Shown here piece by piece: positions 19,006 to 28,224 of a stretch of DNA of 37,290 nt. Where the stretch lies: NCBI GenBank assembly GCA_029979375.1, contig JAPOHQ010000004.1, positions 1 to 37,290 of the forward strand, read 5' to 3'. A program made the position numbers and the translations under genes. Under the pieces are notes generated by a model, which saw only the letters and a program-made list of their open reading frames with translations, made no database searches and was not told the origin of the DNA. The DNA comes from Microbacteriaceae bacterium (GTDB taxonomy: Bacteria > Actinomycetota > Actinomycetes > Actinomycetales > Microbacteriaceae). How positions within the stretch are numbered: position 1 is the first letter of the stretch; every line of letters starts with the position of its first letter.

Positions 19006-20474
19006 ATCCGACCCATCCAACGCGCGAGCTTCGTCATCAGCGGAGCCATCCTGCGGTATTCCTTAGCCCTGCTCGGCAGGCCAATCGGTAGCTTGTTTGC
19101 CACCCCGATAGTCCGGTTCTCTGTGAAGCGCAGTAGCCCGCCTGGACCCGAGCGGCGGTGCATGCCGGATTGCTTCATTCCACCCATGGGAGCGGCCATA
19201 GTTGCCATTGAGGCGCGGTAACCCTCGTTGATGTTTACCGAACCAGCCATCAGGCGGGAGGCGAGCTTGAGTGCCTCCTTGGGGTTACCCACTACCGATG
19301 CGTTCAAGCCGTATTCGGTGGCATTTGCAAGCTCGACCGCCTCATCGAGTGAGGAGTAAGGTACCAGCGCAATGACTGGGCCAAAGACCTCTTTGTGGAG
19401 AATCTCGGCCCCGTGAGGGATATCGCTCAGAACAGTAGGCGCATAGAAGTTTGGACCAATATCGCTCCGCACCTGACCCCCAGTTACAACCCTCGCGCCT
19501 TCCTTCTTTGCTCGTTCGACGAAGCCGGACACCCTCTCGAGTTGAGCCTGGGAGCTGAGGGCTCCGAGATCAAAGTCAAAGTCGTTGGACACACCCAGGG
19601 TCAGCGACTCAACCTTGTCCTTCAGCACAGCCTCGAACGCGGCTAACGCATGGGCTGGGACATACAGTCGCTCGATCGAAACGCAGAGCTGCCCGGCATT
19701 GCCAAAGGCACTGGCGATCGCCATCTCGGCAGCCTCGGCAAGGTCTGCACCCGGCATCACGATCATTGGGTTCTTGCCGCCAAGCTCAAGCGAATAACCG
19801 ATCAGCCTGCTCGCCGCGCGCTGCGCCACGAGTTTGCCGGTGGCAGTTGACCCAGTGAATGCCATGTAATCCGCATTGTCTGTAACCGCGTTTCCCACCT
19901 CGGTTGGGTCGCCGTGAACTACCTGCCAAACCTTCTCCGGAATCCCGACCGCTACCGCAATGTCCCTAGCGAGCTTGACTGTCTTCGCGGTTTGGTTATC
20001 GGCTTTTTGAACAACTGAATTCCCTGCGAGCAGCGCCGGAATGACATCCATCATTGTCAGAGCAAGCGGGTAATTCCATGGGGTCACGATGCCAACCACT
20101 CCCACGGGGGCCGGCTCGGTGTAGGCGGTGATCAGAAGCGGCACCCCACCGCGAACCTTCTTGCGTTCTAGGAGCTTTGGCGAAGTCTTCGCATAGTAGG
20201 AGATGGCAGCCAGAGCGCCCGTGATCTCCTCGAAGGCGTGAGCCCGGGACTTTCCGGTCTCTCGCTGCAAGATATCCATGAGCTCGTCCTGGCGCGCGAT
20301 AACCGCGTCCACTAGGCGGTAAGCAATCTTGCTTCGCTCTGCAGGAGGAGTCTGTGACCAAGACTTCTGGGCCGACCTGCCCTCATCAAACCGCAGCGCA
20401 ACGTCGGTGGCGCTGTGAGCCTCAAGGTCGTGGAGTTTCTTGCCGCTGATTGGATCGATTATCGCTATTGCCAT
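19002..20474 (-). CDS. Aldehyde dehydrogenase family protein, succinate-semialdehyde dehydrogenase-like
   Basis: 490 aa; 'TPWNYPLAL', 'FTGSTATGKLVA', 'LELGGKNPMIV', 'FGNAGQLCVSIERLYV' (catalytic Cys). Confidence 0.92.
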   Translation of the reverse strand: MAIAIIDPISGKKLHDLEAHSATDVALRFDEGRSAQKSWSQTPPAERSKIAYRLVDAVIARQDELMDILQRETGKSRAHAFEEITGALAAISYYAKTSPKLLERKKVRGGVPLLITAYTEPAPVGVVGIVTPWNYPLALTMMDVIPALLAGNSVVQKADNQTAKTVKLARDIAVAVGIPEKVWQVVHGDPTEVGNAVTDNADYMAFTGSTATGKLVAQRAASRLIGYSLELGGKNPMIVMPGADLAEAAEMAIASAFGNAGQLCVSIERLYVPAHALAAFEAVLKDKVESLTLGVSNDFDFDLGALSSQAQLERVSGFVERAKKEGARVVTGGQVRSDIGPNFYAPTVLSDIPHGAEILHKEVFGPVIALVPYSSLDEAVELANATEYGLNASVVGNPKEALKLASRLMAGSVNINEGYRASMATMAAPMGGMKQSGMHRRSGPGGLLRFTENRTIGVANKLPIGLPSRAKEYRRMAPLMTKLARWMGRI

Positions 20475-20480
20475 GGGAGT

Positions 20481-21581
20481 TTAAATCGCTTTCAGACCGA
20501 GCTTCTTCCCGGCGATTCCGGGAGGTATTTTGGATATCCTCTCAACGAGCGAGGCGAAGCCTTCGAGCTCAGCCTCCAGCGTGGCGGCATCGAGTGGCTG
20601 ACCTTGATCACTAGCGGCTCTCAAGAGCTCGCTGAGGGGCAACTGCGCGAGCAATTCAACCTCTTGACCGCTGAGTTCGCCAAGCCGTTTTGCCACGGCC
20701 TCGCCACCGCCAACACCGAAGATTTCTTGCCTGCCCTGCGGCGTTGCCAGATAGCTGAGATTCTCGACGACACCCAGAATGCTCTGGCCGGTCTGCAGTC
20801 CTATCGCACCGCTACGCTCGGCCACCGTTGCCGCGGTTTGCTGCGGTGTGGTGACCACGAGCGAGAGGGCCTTGGGAAGGAGCTGGCCGAGACTGATTGC
20901 AACATCGCCGGTTCCAGGGGGAAGGTCGACGAGCAAGAAGTCAAGATCTCCCCAGTAGACATCTGTCAAGAACTGCTCGATGGCTCTGTGCAGCATGGGT
21001 CCACGCCAGCCAACCGGCTGATTGTTTTCCACGAAGAATCCAATCGACATCACCCTGACATCGTGGGCGATCGGTGGCAGCATCAGCTCATCGACCTTCG
21101 TGGGCCCCTGGGCTATCCCCATGATCTGTGGGATCGAGTAGCCAAAGATATCCGCGTCGATCAGGCCAACATTGAATCCCTTGCGAGCAAGGGCGATGGC
21201 AAGATTTGCGGTGATGGTCGACTTGCCAACTCCACCCTTGCCACTTCCAACGAAGATGACGCGCGTGAGATTGTCCTCGGCGGCAAAGGGATTGTGCCTG
21301 ATTGGTTTAGAACCCCTCAGCTTTTGCTTGAGCTCGTCGCGTTCCTGCTGATTCATCGCGGTCATGCTCACCTCGACCTCGGTGAACTTCGATGAGAGCG
21401 CCTCCCTGACATCGCGCTCAATCTTCTGGGCAGCCGGGCAGCCCACGATGGTCAGCTTTATCTCAGCCACCACTTTGTCGCCAGTTACCGTAACCGAACC
21501 AACCATTCCAAGGTCTGTGATGGGTCTGCGCAGCTCGGGATCAATTACCGTGCTAAGCGCAGCTATGGCCTTTTCACTCAC
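20481..21581 (-). CDS. mrp: Mrp/NBP35 family P-loop ATPase with N-terminal MIP18/DUF59 domain
   Basis: 366 aa; 'VIDPELRRPITDLGMV' and 'VGSGKGGVGKSTITANLAIAL', 'LLVDLPPGTGD'. Confidence 0.94.
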   Translation of the reverse strand: MSEKAIAALSTVIDPELRRPITDLGMVGSVTVTGDKVVAEIKLTIVGCPAAQKIERDVREALSSKFTEVEVSMTAMNQQERDELKQKLRGSKPIRHNPFAAEDNLTRVIFVGSGKGGVGKSTITANLAIALARKGFNVGLIDADIFGYSIPQIMGIAQGPTKVDELMLPPIAHDVRVMSIGFFVENNQPVGWRGPMLHRAIEQFLTDVYWGDLDFLLVDLPPGTGDVAISLGQLLPKALSLVVTTPQQTAATVAERSGAIGLQTGQSILGVVENLSYLATPQGRQEIFGVGGGEAVAKRLGELSGQEVELLAQLPLSELLRAASDQGQPLDAATLEAELEGFASLVERISKIPPGIAGKKLGLKAI

Positions 21582-22090
21582 TTTGACTTCTTGCGAGGTG
21601 CTGGCTTTCTAAGCTCCTCGAGCATTTCGGCAAGGGCCTCGCGGATCTCATCGCGCACCTGCTCCTTGGTCGCTACCTCTTCGAGAGCGAGCCTGAGCGC
21701 GGCGACCTCACGAGCGAGGTATTCGGTGTCGGCGAGATTCTGCTCCGCTCGCTGACGGTCCTGCTCAAACTTGACCCTGTCCCTATCGTCCTGACGGTTC
21801 TGAGCCAAAAGGATCAGCGGTGCTGCATAACTGGCCTGCAGGGAGAGAATGAGAGTTAGCAGGGTGAAGTTCAGTGCCCTTGGGTCAAACTGGGTGCCGA
21901 CGGGTGCGAGGGTGTTCCAGGTGAGCCAGAGCGCAACGAACACGGTCATGGCAATCAGGAATGCACCGGTACCCATCGCTCTCGCGAAGCGTTCCGAAAT
22001 GCGTCCGACCGTCTCCTGGCTCAGGTAGGGGAGGCGAAACACTGAGCGACGGCCCAGTGGTCTCTCAAGCTGCGATTGATTACGCGCCAT
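21578..22090 (-). CDS. DUF1003 family membrane protein
   Basis: 170 aa from ATG 22090; 'WNTLAPVGTQFDPRALNFTLLTLILSLQASYAAPLILLAQNRQDDRDR' is the DUF1003 signature. Confidence 0.9.
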   Translation of the reverse strand: MARNQSQLERPLGRRSVFRLPYLSQETVGRISERFARAMGTGAFLIAMTVFVALWLTWNTLAPVGTQFDPRALNFTLLTLILSLQASYAAPLILLAQNRQDDRDRVKFEQDRQRAEQNLADTEYLAREVAALRLALEEVATKEQVRDEIREALAEMLEELRKPAPRKKSK

Positions 22091-23327
22091 CGGTCTCCTC
22101 CTCACTTCTCCAGTCGTCCGGTAGTAGGTGATCCAAAACATCGTCAACGGTCACGGCTCCAAGGAGGTGCCGCTCCTGATCAACCACGGGCAATGCCACG
22201 AGGTCATAGGTGGCCAAATCGCGGTGAATCTGGGCAATCGGAGTGTCGGCAGGAATTGGCTCCAGCTCGGCATCAACCAGGGTTCCAAGGCGCTCGCCGG
22301 GGGGATTGCGGAGCAGTTTCTGGAAGTGCACTACCCCAAGGAACCTTCCCGCCGGAGTCTCATAGGGCGGCATGGTTACAAAAACCTGGGCCGCCAGAAC
22401 CGGCTCCACTTCCTTGCGCCTGATCAGCGCCAGCGCCTCGGCGACGGTGGTGTCGGCTGCGGCGATGATCGGTTCCGGAGTCATCAGACCACCTGCGGTG
22501 TAGGGCTCATAGGCGAGCAGCAAGCGAATATCTTCCGCTTCCTCATCGTCCATAAGGTCCAGCAGCACCTCTGTGCGCTCCGCGGGCAGGTTGGCCATCA
22601 GGTCCGCGGCGTCATCCGGGCCCATCAGGTCCAGTACCTCCGCGGCGCGCTCGTCCTCGAGCTCGTTGATGATCTCCAGCTGCTCTTCTTCTGGTAGCTC
22701 TTCCAGGAGGTCAGCTAGGCGCTCATCATCTAGCTCACCGGCCAGGGCGAGCATTCTGTCGTCTGGCAGGTCCATAACGGCGTTGGCCAGGTCGGCTGGC
22801 CTAAGGTCTGCCACGGCGCTCAGCAGCTGCTGAGCATCTTGGACCTGGGGATCTTCTTGTTTTTCGGCAACGTCCTGCCAGAGCACAAACTCCGTCGGAC
22901 CCTTGGCAAACGGGACATTGGAGCGCTTAGGGAGCCTGACGAACAGCTCGGTGAGAATCCAGTCTCCGCGCTTGTTCTTCTCGATTGCAAAGTCCTCAAT
23001 GGTTGCCACCTTGCGCTTGCCGATGAGCGAGACCTTGCGACCCAGCATCTCCGCGATTGCCCTGACCTCCTGGCCGCGCTGGGAGAAGCGACGCAGGTCG
23101 ATCAGCCCGTTGGTGATTACCTGACCTGGTGCGATTGCGGTAACCCTGGTGATTGGCAGGAAGACCCTTCGCCTGCCAGAAATCTCGATTACGAAGCCCG
23201 TTGCCCTGGGAGCCTGGGTCTTGCGATAGGCCATCAGAATGTCGACTACCTTGCCGACTCGGTCGCCCTGTGGGTCAAAGACGCCGCAGCCCACCAGCCT
23301 CGCCACGAAAACTCTGGTTGCGCTCAT
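22080..23327 (-). CDS. PRC-barrel + MgtE_N + CBS domain protein lacking the MgtE transmembrane domain
   Basis: 415 aa; PRC-like N-terminus, acidic 'LLEELPEEEQLEIINELEDERAAEVLDLMGPDDAADLMANL' MgtE_N helices, two CBS repeats, no hydrophobic C-terminal block. Confidence 0.9.
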   Translation of the reverse strand: MSATRVFVARLVGCGVFDPQGDRVGKVVDILMAYRKTQAPRATGFVIEISGRRRVFLPITRVTAIAPGQVITNGLIDLRRFSQRGQEVRAIAEMLGRKVSLIGKRKVATIEDFAIEKNKRGDWILTELFVRLPKRSNVPFAKGPTEFVLWQDVAEKQEDPQVQDAQQLLSAVADLRPADLANAVMDLPDDRMLALAGELDDERLADLLEELPEEEQLEIINELEDERAAEVLDLMGPDDAADLMANLPAERTEVLLDLMDDEEAEDIRLLLAYEPYTAGGLMTPEPIIAAADTTVAEALALIRRKEVEPVLAAQVFVTMPPYETPAGRFLGVVHFQKLLRNPPGERLGTLVDAELEPIPADTPIAQIHRDLATYDLVALPVVDQERHLLGAVTVDDVLDHLLPDDWRSEEETDGA

Positions 23328-23366
23328 AGAGATACCTCGCTTTCAGAGCAGTAAATTCGTGGCAAA

Positions 23367-23882
23367 ATGCCTGTTGTGTCCGACGCTAAGAACAATGCTA
23401 GAAGGAATCAGGCTGGCCCATCGATTCCAAGAGGCTTCGTCCTGGGCGAATTTACCAACTATTTAGATGCCAGCGCAATGGTCGACCGGCTGATTGAAGC
23501 CGATTTCAAGCCTGGAAACGTGGCAATTGTTGGCAAGGATCCGGTTTTAGTTGAGCGCATTAAAAGCCGTTTGGGTTATGGCAGGGTTGCCGGCAGCGGA
23601 GCAATTACTGGCTTCTGGCTCGGGCTCATTTTTGCCGTCCTAATCGGCGCGGGAATCAGCGTTGGTCCCGATGGTGAGCTCGCCTATAACCCGCAGCAGT
23701 TCGCTGCGGTTTTGGTGGTATCGGCGGGTATCGGCATGCTTTTCAACATCCTGCGCTTCTCTTTCACAAAGAACCGCCGTGGTTTCCTCTCCTCGCAGAT
23801 GCCGGTGGCATCAAGGTATGAGGTAGTGGTTCCGGAGAATGAGGCCGCTGCTGCCCAGAAGGCTCTGGGGTCTGTCGCTTAG
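23367..23882 (+). CDS. General stress protein 17M-like domain protein with two TM segments
   Basis: 171 aa; 'GEFTNYLDASAMVDRLIEADFKPGNVAIVG', 'GSGAITGFWLGLIFAVLIGAG'. GTG 23376 is an alternative start. Confidence 0.8.
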   Translation: MPVVSDAKNNARRNQAGPSIPRGFVLGEFTNYLDASAMVDRLIEADFKPGNVAIVGKDPVLVERIKSRLGYGRVAGSGAITGFWLGLIFAVLIGAGISVGPDGELAYNPQQFAAVLVVSAGIGMLFNILRFSFTKNRRGFLSSQMPVASRYEVVVPENEAAAAQKALGSVA

Positions 23883-25264
23883 GACTGATTTGCGGCGAAC
23901 CAGGCTTCTATCGCCTCCGGGGTCCTAGGGAGCTTGGCACTTAGGTTCTCGCATCCCTTGGCGGTGACGAGCACGTTGTCCTCAATTCTCACGCCGATGC
24001 CGCGGTAAGCCTTGGGTACCTTCAGATCGTTCTGGTGGAAGTAGAGGCCGGGCTCGATGGTAAAGACCATGCCGGCTTCGAGGATGCCATCCTGATAGTG
24101 CTCCCGCCTGGCCTTGGCGCAGTCGTGAACGTCTAGTCCTAGGTGATGGCTGGTGCCGTGAACCATATACCGGCGGTGATGCTGGTTGTCGGCCTTCAGG
24201 GCTTCCTCCGCGCTAACCGGGATTATCCCGAGCTCAGCTACTCGCCGGGCAATCACCGCTATTGCAGCATCGTGAATCTCGCGGAAGCGAATCCCCGGTT
24301 TTACGACTGCAAAGGCGGCATCTGCCGCCAGCAGAACCGTCTCATAGACCCAGCGCTGTTCCTTGGAGAACTTGCCCGAGGTCGGGATGGTTCGGGTGAT
24401 GTCTGCAGTGTAGAGCGAATCCAACTCGACACCGGCATCGACCAAGATCAGGTCACCCTTTTTTACCGGACCATCGTTCTTGGTCCAGTGCAGGATGCAG
24501 GCGTGCGGGCCGGAAGCCGCGATGGTCTCATAGCCGATGTCGTAGCCCTCGGTTCTTGCCTTGGCAAAGAAGGCGGTTTCAACCACTCGCTCGCCGCGCG
24601 CATGCCCTGTTGCCTTCGGCATTGCCCTGGCAACCTCGGCGAAACCATCGATTGTGACTGCCACGGCCTTGCGCAGCTGGGCAACCTCGTAGGCGTCCTT
24701 CACGAACCTCATCGTGCTCAAGTGCTGCGCAAAAGAACCGGTGTTCTTGGTCAGTTTCCTGTCAAACTTCCTGGAATCTGACTCCAGCTTCTTGATATCG
24801 CGGGTCTTGATGCCGAGCTGGGCCTCAACCTCCTCGAGCGATGGTCTCGGACCAACCCAGAACTCACCGATCATGGGATTGGCGAAGAACTCGTCGCTGT
24901 TCTTGCCAGCCGTTGGTCGCAGATAGAGCGTCTCCTTGGGAGTTCGGCCCCTGGTGTCAATGACCAGCACGGAGTCAGGCACGGTCGCCGATCCCCAACC
25001 GGTTAGGTAGGTGAAGTCTGTGTCGGGACGGAAGCGATACTCGGTGTCATTTGAGCGAACCTTCATGCCGCCGGCCTCGACGATCATCACCCGGTTCGGA
25101 TACTTTGCAGCCAGCTTTGCTCGCCTGGCGGCGGCGTATTTCGCGCTCTCCCAAAGTGTTTTCTTTGCCGGCCTGGCCTCACCCCAGTCTGAGGAGATGA
25201 ACTGCATGAACCTCTTGCTCTGAGGGGTTCGTGACCTGTTGGAAACACTCTTGTTTTTTGACAT
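23879..25264 (-). CDS. Aminopeptidase P family protein (Xaa-Pro aminopeptidase)
   Basis: 461 aa from ATG 25264 (the longer track ORF runs into the divergent PHP gene); 'LVDAGVELDSLYTADITRTIP', 'HGTSHHLGLDVHD', 'MVFTIEPGLYF', 'GIGVRIEDNVLVT'. Confidence 0.93.
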   Translation of the reverse strand: MSKNKSVSNRSRTPQSKRFMQFISSDWGEARPAKKTLWESAKYAAARRAKLAAKYPNRVMIVEAGGMKVRSNDTEYRFRPDTDFTYLTGWGSATVPDSVLVIDTRGRTPKETLYLRPTAGKNSDEFFANPMIGEFWVGPRPSLEEVEAQLGIKTRDIKKLESDSRKFDRKLTKNTGSFAQHLSTMRFVKDAYEVAQLRKAVAVTIDGFAEVARAMPKATGHARGERVVETAFFAKARTEGYDIGYETIAASGPHACILHWTKNDGPVKKGDLILVDAGVELDSLYTADITRTIPTSGKFSKEQRWVYETVLLAADAAFAVVKPGIRFREIHDAAIAVIARRVAELGIIPVSAEEALKADNQHHRRYMVHGTSHHLGLDVHDCAKARREHYQDGILEAGMVFTIEPGLYFHQNDLKVPKAYRGIGVRIEDNVLVTAKGCENLSAKLPRTPEAIEAWFAANQS

Positions 25265-25269
25265 GCCAC

Positions 25270-25276
25270 TATTCTG
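25270..25276. promoter_or_regulatory. Overlapping divergent leaderless -10s of PHP gene (+) and aminopeptidase gene (-)
   Basis: Plus TATTCT-N7-GTG; minus CAGAAT-N6-ATG; hexamers offset by one base within an 18-bp intergenic gap. Confidence 0.5.
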
Positions 25277-25282
25277 CTCCCT

Positions 25283-26149
25283 GTGATAGACCTTCATACC
25301 CACTCTCGTAAGTCTGACGGGGTTGATACCCCGACTGAGCTGGTCGAAAAGGCCGCCGAGGCTGGCGTGAAGGTGCTGGCAATCACCGACCACGACACCG
25401 TTTCCGGCTGGGAAGAAGCCGCAGCTGCGGCAGCCCGAGTCGGCATTGGACTGGTTCCTGGCATTGAGGTTTCGACTCGGAGTGAGGTGGAGGGCGGCCG
25501 GATATCGGTTCACATCCTCGCCTATCTGCCGGACCCCACCAATGCCCCACTGATGGCAGAGCTGGAAAAGACTCGCAACTCGCGCCTTACTAGGGCTCAA
25601 GAGATGGTCACCAGACTCTCGGCGGACTATCCGCTGAGCTGGGAGGACGTCCTGGCTGAGCTGGATCCGGGTGCAACAGTCGGTAGGCCTGCAATAGCCG
25701 ACGCTTTGGTAACGAAGGGCATTGTCCCGACCCGCTCCGATGCCTTCACCTCGATCCTCCACAGACGAAGCCCCTATTACGTCTCGGACTACTCGATTGA
25801 CACCCTTGCGGCGATCGGGCTTATTCGGGCGGCCGGGGGAGTGAGCGTGATTGCCCATCCGCTAATTGACTTCCCCGCCGGCAGAAGCGAGAGCGATCTC
25901 CCGGCAAAGCACTTCGAGCGCCTAATCTCTGCCGGTCTGGACGGCATAGAGATTAATCACCGTTCGGTGCCAGAATTTGCAAGACCTTGGCTAACGGAGT
26001 TAGCCCTGCGGCACAACCTCGTCGTGACGGGTTCCTCGGATTACCACGGACTGGGTGCTAAAGAGAATCAGCTGGGTGAAAACACCACCAGTGCGGAAAT
26101 GCTTGGTCGAATACTCGATCAGGCAACAGGTTTCGAGGCGTTCTTGTAA
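25283..26149 (+). CDS. PHP domain-containing metal-dependent phosphoesterase
   Basis: 288 aa, GTG start; 'IDLHTHSRKSDGVDTP', 'AITDHDTVSGW', 'VIAHPLIDFP', 'GSSDYHGLG'. Confidence 0.92.
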   Translation: MIDLHTHSRKSDGVDTPTELVEKAAEAGVKVLAITDHDTVSGWEEAAAAAARVGIGLVPGIEVSTRSEVEGGRISVHILAYLPDPTNAPLMAELEKTRNSRLTRAQEMVTRLSADYPLSWEDVLAELDPGATVGRPAIADALVTKGIVPTRSDAFTSILHRRSPYYVSDYSIDTLAAIGLIRAAGGVSVIAHPLIDFPAGRSESDLPAKHFERLISAGLDGIEINHRSVPEFARPWLTELALRHNLVVTGSSDYHGLGAKENQLGENTTSAEMLGRILDQATGFEAFL

Positions 26150-27402
26150 TTTCGGTTGCGCTGCCTAGCTTTTGGGCGCTGTTCTCTCTTTGGTGCCTGA
26201 TTTGGAGGCTCCTTGCGCTCCCGAACAACCCTTCCCTTGGTTCCCTCGGCGATGCCGAGATCGGAGAAGAGGTGCTTGCTCGATGAGTAGGTCTCCTGTG
26301 GTTCTGGGATACCGATCTCTAGCTCCTTGTTGATGTGAGACCAGCGCGCCAGGTCCTCCCAGTCAACAAAGGTGACCGCCACGCCAAGCTTGCCGGCGCG
26401 GCCGGTTCTTCCGGTGCGGTGTAGGTAGGCCTTCTCATCCTCGGGAACCGAGTAGTTGATAACGTGAGTCACATCATCAACGTCGATGCCGCGTGCGGCA
26501 ACCTCGGTTGCCACCAGCACATCCTTCTTGCCGCTGCGAAACGCTGCCATTGACCGCTCCCTGGCGGTTTGCGCCATATCGCCATGCAGGGCAGCCGCAT
26601 TGAAGCCGCGGTCCACCAGCTCCTCGGTGAGCTTCGCGCTCATTCGCTTTGTCCTGACGAAGATCACGGTCTTGCCGCGACCCTCTGCCTGCAGAATGCG
26701 ACCGACAACCTCGTCCTTGTCTAGCGCGTGGGCGCGATAGACGAACTGCTTGATGGCTGCCTTGGTCTTACCCTCATCCGGGTCGCTGATGCGGATGTGG
26801 ACCGGTCGCGACTGGTAGCGCCTCGCCAGCGAGAGGATCTGCGATGGCATGGTTGCCGAAAACATCAGGGTCTGCCGCGCCGGGGGCAGAAGCCCAATCA
26901 GCTTTTCGATGTCCGGTAGGAATCCGAGATCGAGCATTTCATCTGCCTCGTCGAGAACCAGGTAGCTGATAGCACTGAGGTTGAGGATGCGCTGGCGATG
27001 CAGGTCGATCAGTCGGCCCGGCGTGCCAACCACGACATCGGCACCCTTCTTGAGATCTTCAATCTGCGACTCATAGGTCTTGCCGCCATAGATGTCAACG
27101 ATCCTGGTCGTGCGGTTCTTGCTGGCAAGCCGCAGATCATCTGCGACTTGCAGCGCTAGTTCCCTGGTTGGAACAATCACCAGGCCGCGTGGCAGGTGTT
27201 CGGGGTGAACCCCTAGTTTCTGAATCAGGGGCAGTCCAAATCCCAGAGTCTTGCCGGTTCCCGTCTTGGCCTGGCCGATGACATCGGTTCCAGATAACGC
27301 CAGCGGAATGGCTTGTTCTTGAATTGGGAATGGACTTGTGATCGATTTGGAATCTAACGCCTGACAAATGTCATCGTCTATTCCTAAAGCTCTAAAACTC
27401 AA
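26119..27402 (-). CDS. DEAD/DEAH-box RNA helicase, RhlE-like
   Basis: 'AKTGTGKT', 'DEAD', 'SAT', 'HRTGRTGR'; basic C-tail. TTG 27402 has SD GGAG; the track ORF starts at ATG 27432. Confidence 0.93.
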   Translation of the reverse strand: MSFRALGIDDDICQALDSKSITSPFPIQEQAIPLALSGTDVIGQAKTGTGKTLGFGLPLIQKLGVHPEHLPRGLVIVPTRELALQVADDLRLASKNRTTRIVDIYGGKTYESQIEDLKKGADVVVGTPGRLIDLHRQRILNLSAISYLVLDEADEMLDLGFLPDIEKLIGLLPPARQTLMFSATMPSQILSLARRYQSRPVHIRISDPDEGKTKAAIKQFVYRAHALDKDEVVGRILQAEGRGKTVIFVRTKRMSAKLTEELVDRGFNAAALHGDMAQTARERSMAAFRSGKKDVLVATEVAARGIDVDDVTHVINYSVPEDEKAYLHRTGRTGRAGKLGVAVTFVDWEDLARWSHINKELEIGIPEPQETYSSSKHLFSDLGIAEGTKGRVVRERKEPPNQAPKREQRPKARQRNRNYKNASKPVA

Positions 27403-27456
27403 TACTTCTCCAGTTATGTATTTTCCATGCATCGCAACTTGTGGAACGCTCGCTTG

Positions 27457-27462
27457 TAAACT
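27457..27462 (+). promoter_or_regulatory. Leaderless-type -10 of the ferritin-like gene
   Basis: TAAACT, 6 nt (TGCTGC), then ATG 27469. Confidence 0.5.
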
Positions 27463-27468
27463 TGCTGC

Positions 27469-28224
27469 ATGCTGGATTGGATTCGAAGAATCAGGAAGGT
27501 CTCGCAGACCCTATCCCTGCCTTCCCGCGATGCCTCATCGGGCCGCAGTCAGAACCAGCTTAACCCAGCAAAGCTGTTTCCCGCTACCGAACAGTACCTA
27601 TCTCGTCTCATCCAGCAGGACTTGCTGGTCGCTGACCTGCTCTCCGACGATGCCACTAAGGCGCCGAACCCCGAGTTGGCCAAAGAGCAAAAGCGGATAG
27701 CCAAGCGCTACCAGCAGCGAGCCGGTGAGCATCGGGAGCTTCTGATCAAGCTCGGCTCGACCTTCATGGAATTGCAGCAGGACTGCAGGGATCACCTTGA
27801 CGAGATGATCGCTCGCACCGAGGGGGAGGGCTGGCACGAAGACCTGATGCGGATCTACATCGTCTTCGGAATCCTCGAGGATGCGCAGCTTAGGTTGGCC
27901 AAAGGTCTTACCCCAGCTCGAAGGGTGAAGGTCGAGGCTGGCCTGAGCGACAACAGCCTGATGGACTTTTGTGAGCAATCGCTATCGAGAGAGATAGCAG
28001 ACAATCCATGCTTGGCCTCAGATCTGGCACTATTCGGAAGGGCGGTTGTCGCGGACGCGTTATTGGCGGTTCGAGACATGCTCAGCTTTGATCAGGTCAT
28101 ATCTCGCCCGGCAAAGGACCCGGTTGAACTCAAGCGCGAGCAGTTTCGCGCTATTGAACCGCTGACCTCGGAGCTGATCTCAGCTCACACCCTGCGGATG
28201 GATGCCCTAGGCCTGACCGCCTGA
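27469..28224 (+). CDS. Ferritin-like fold (MiaE-like) protein
   Basis: 251 aa; helical four-helix pattern; 'FGILEDAQLRLAKGLTPARRVKVEAGL'; typical position next to DUF3107/rhlE. Confidence 0.75.
   Translation: MLDWIRRIRKVSQTLSLPSRDASSGRSQNQLNPAKLFPATEQYLSRLIQQDLLVADLLSDDATKAPNPELAKEQKRIAKRYQQRAGEHRELLIKLGSTFMELQQDCRDHLDEMIARTEGEGWHEDLMRIYIVFGILEDAQLRLAKGLTPARRVKVEAGLSDNSLMDFCEQSLSREIADNPCLASDLALFGRAVVADALLAVRDMLSFDQVISRPAKDPVELKREQFRAIEPLTSELISAHTLRMDALGLTA

Noticed and set aside
20415-21395. 326-aa plus-strand ORF opposite mrp and the aldehyde dehydrogenase start
   Set aside because: Antisense shadow ORF of a clear Mrp ATPase; no recognisable motifs.
22128-22697. 189-aa plus-strand ORF opposite MgtE_N/CBS gene
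   Set aside because: Shadow ORF.
24143-24781. 212-aa plus-strand ORF opposite the aminopeptidase P gene
   Set aside because: Antisense to conserved catalytic motifs; spurious.
25265-25858. N-terminal extension of the 659-aa minus ORF over the PHP gene
   Set aside because: The extension is antisense to PHP coding sequence; homology-like region starts at MSKNKSV (ATG 25264).
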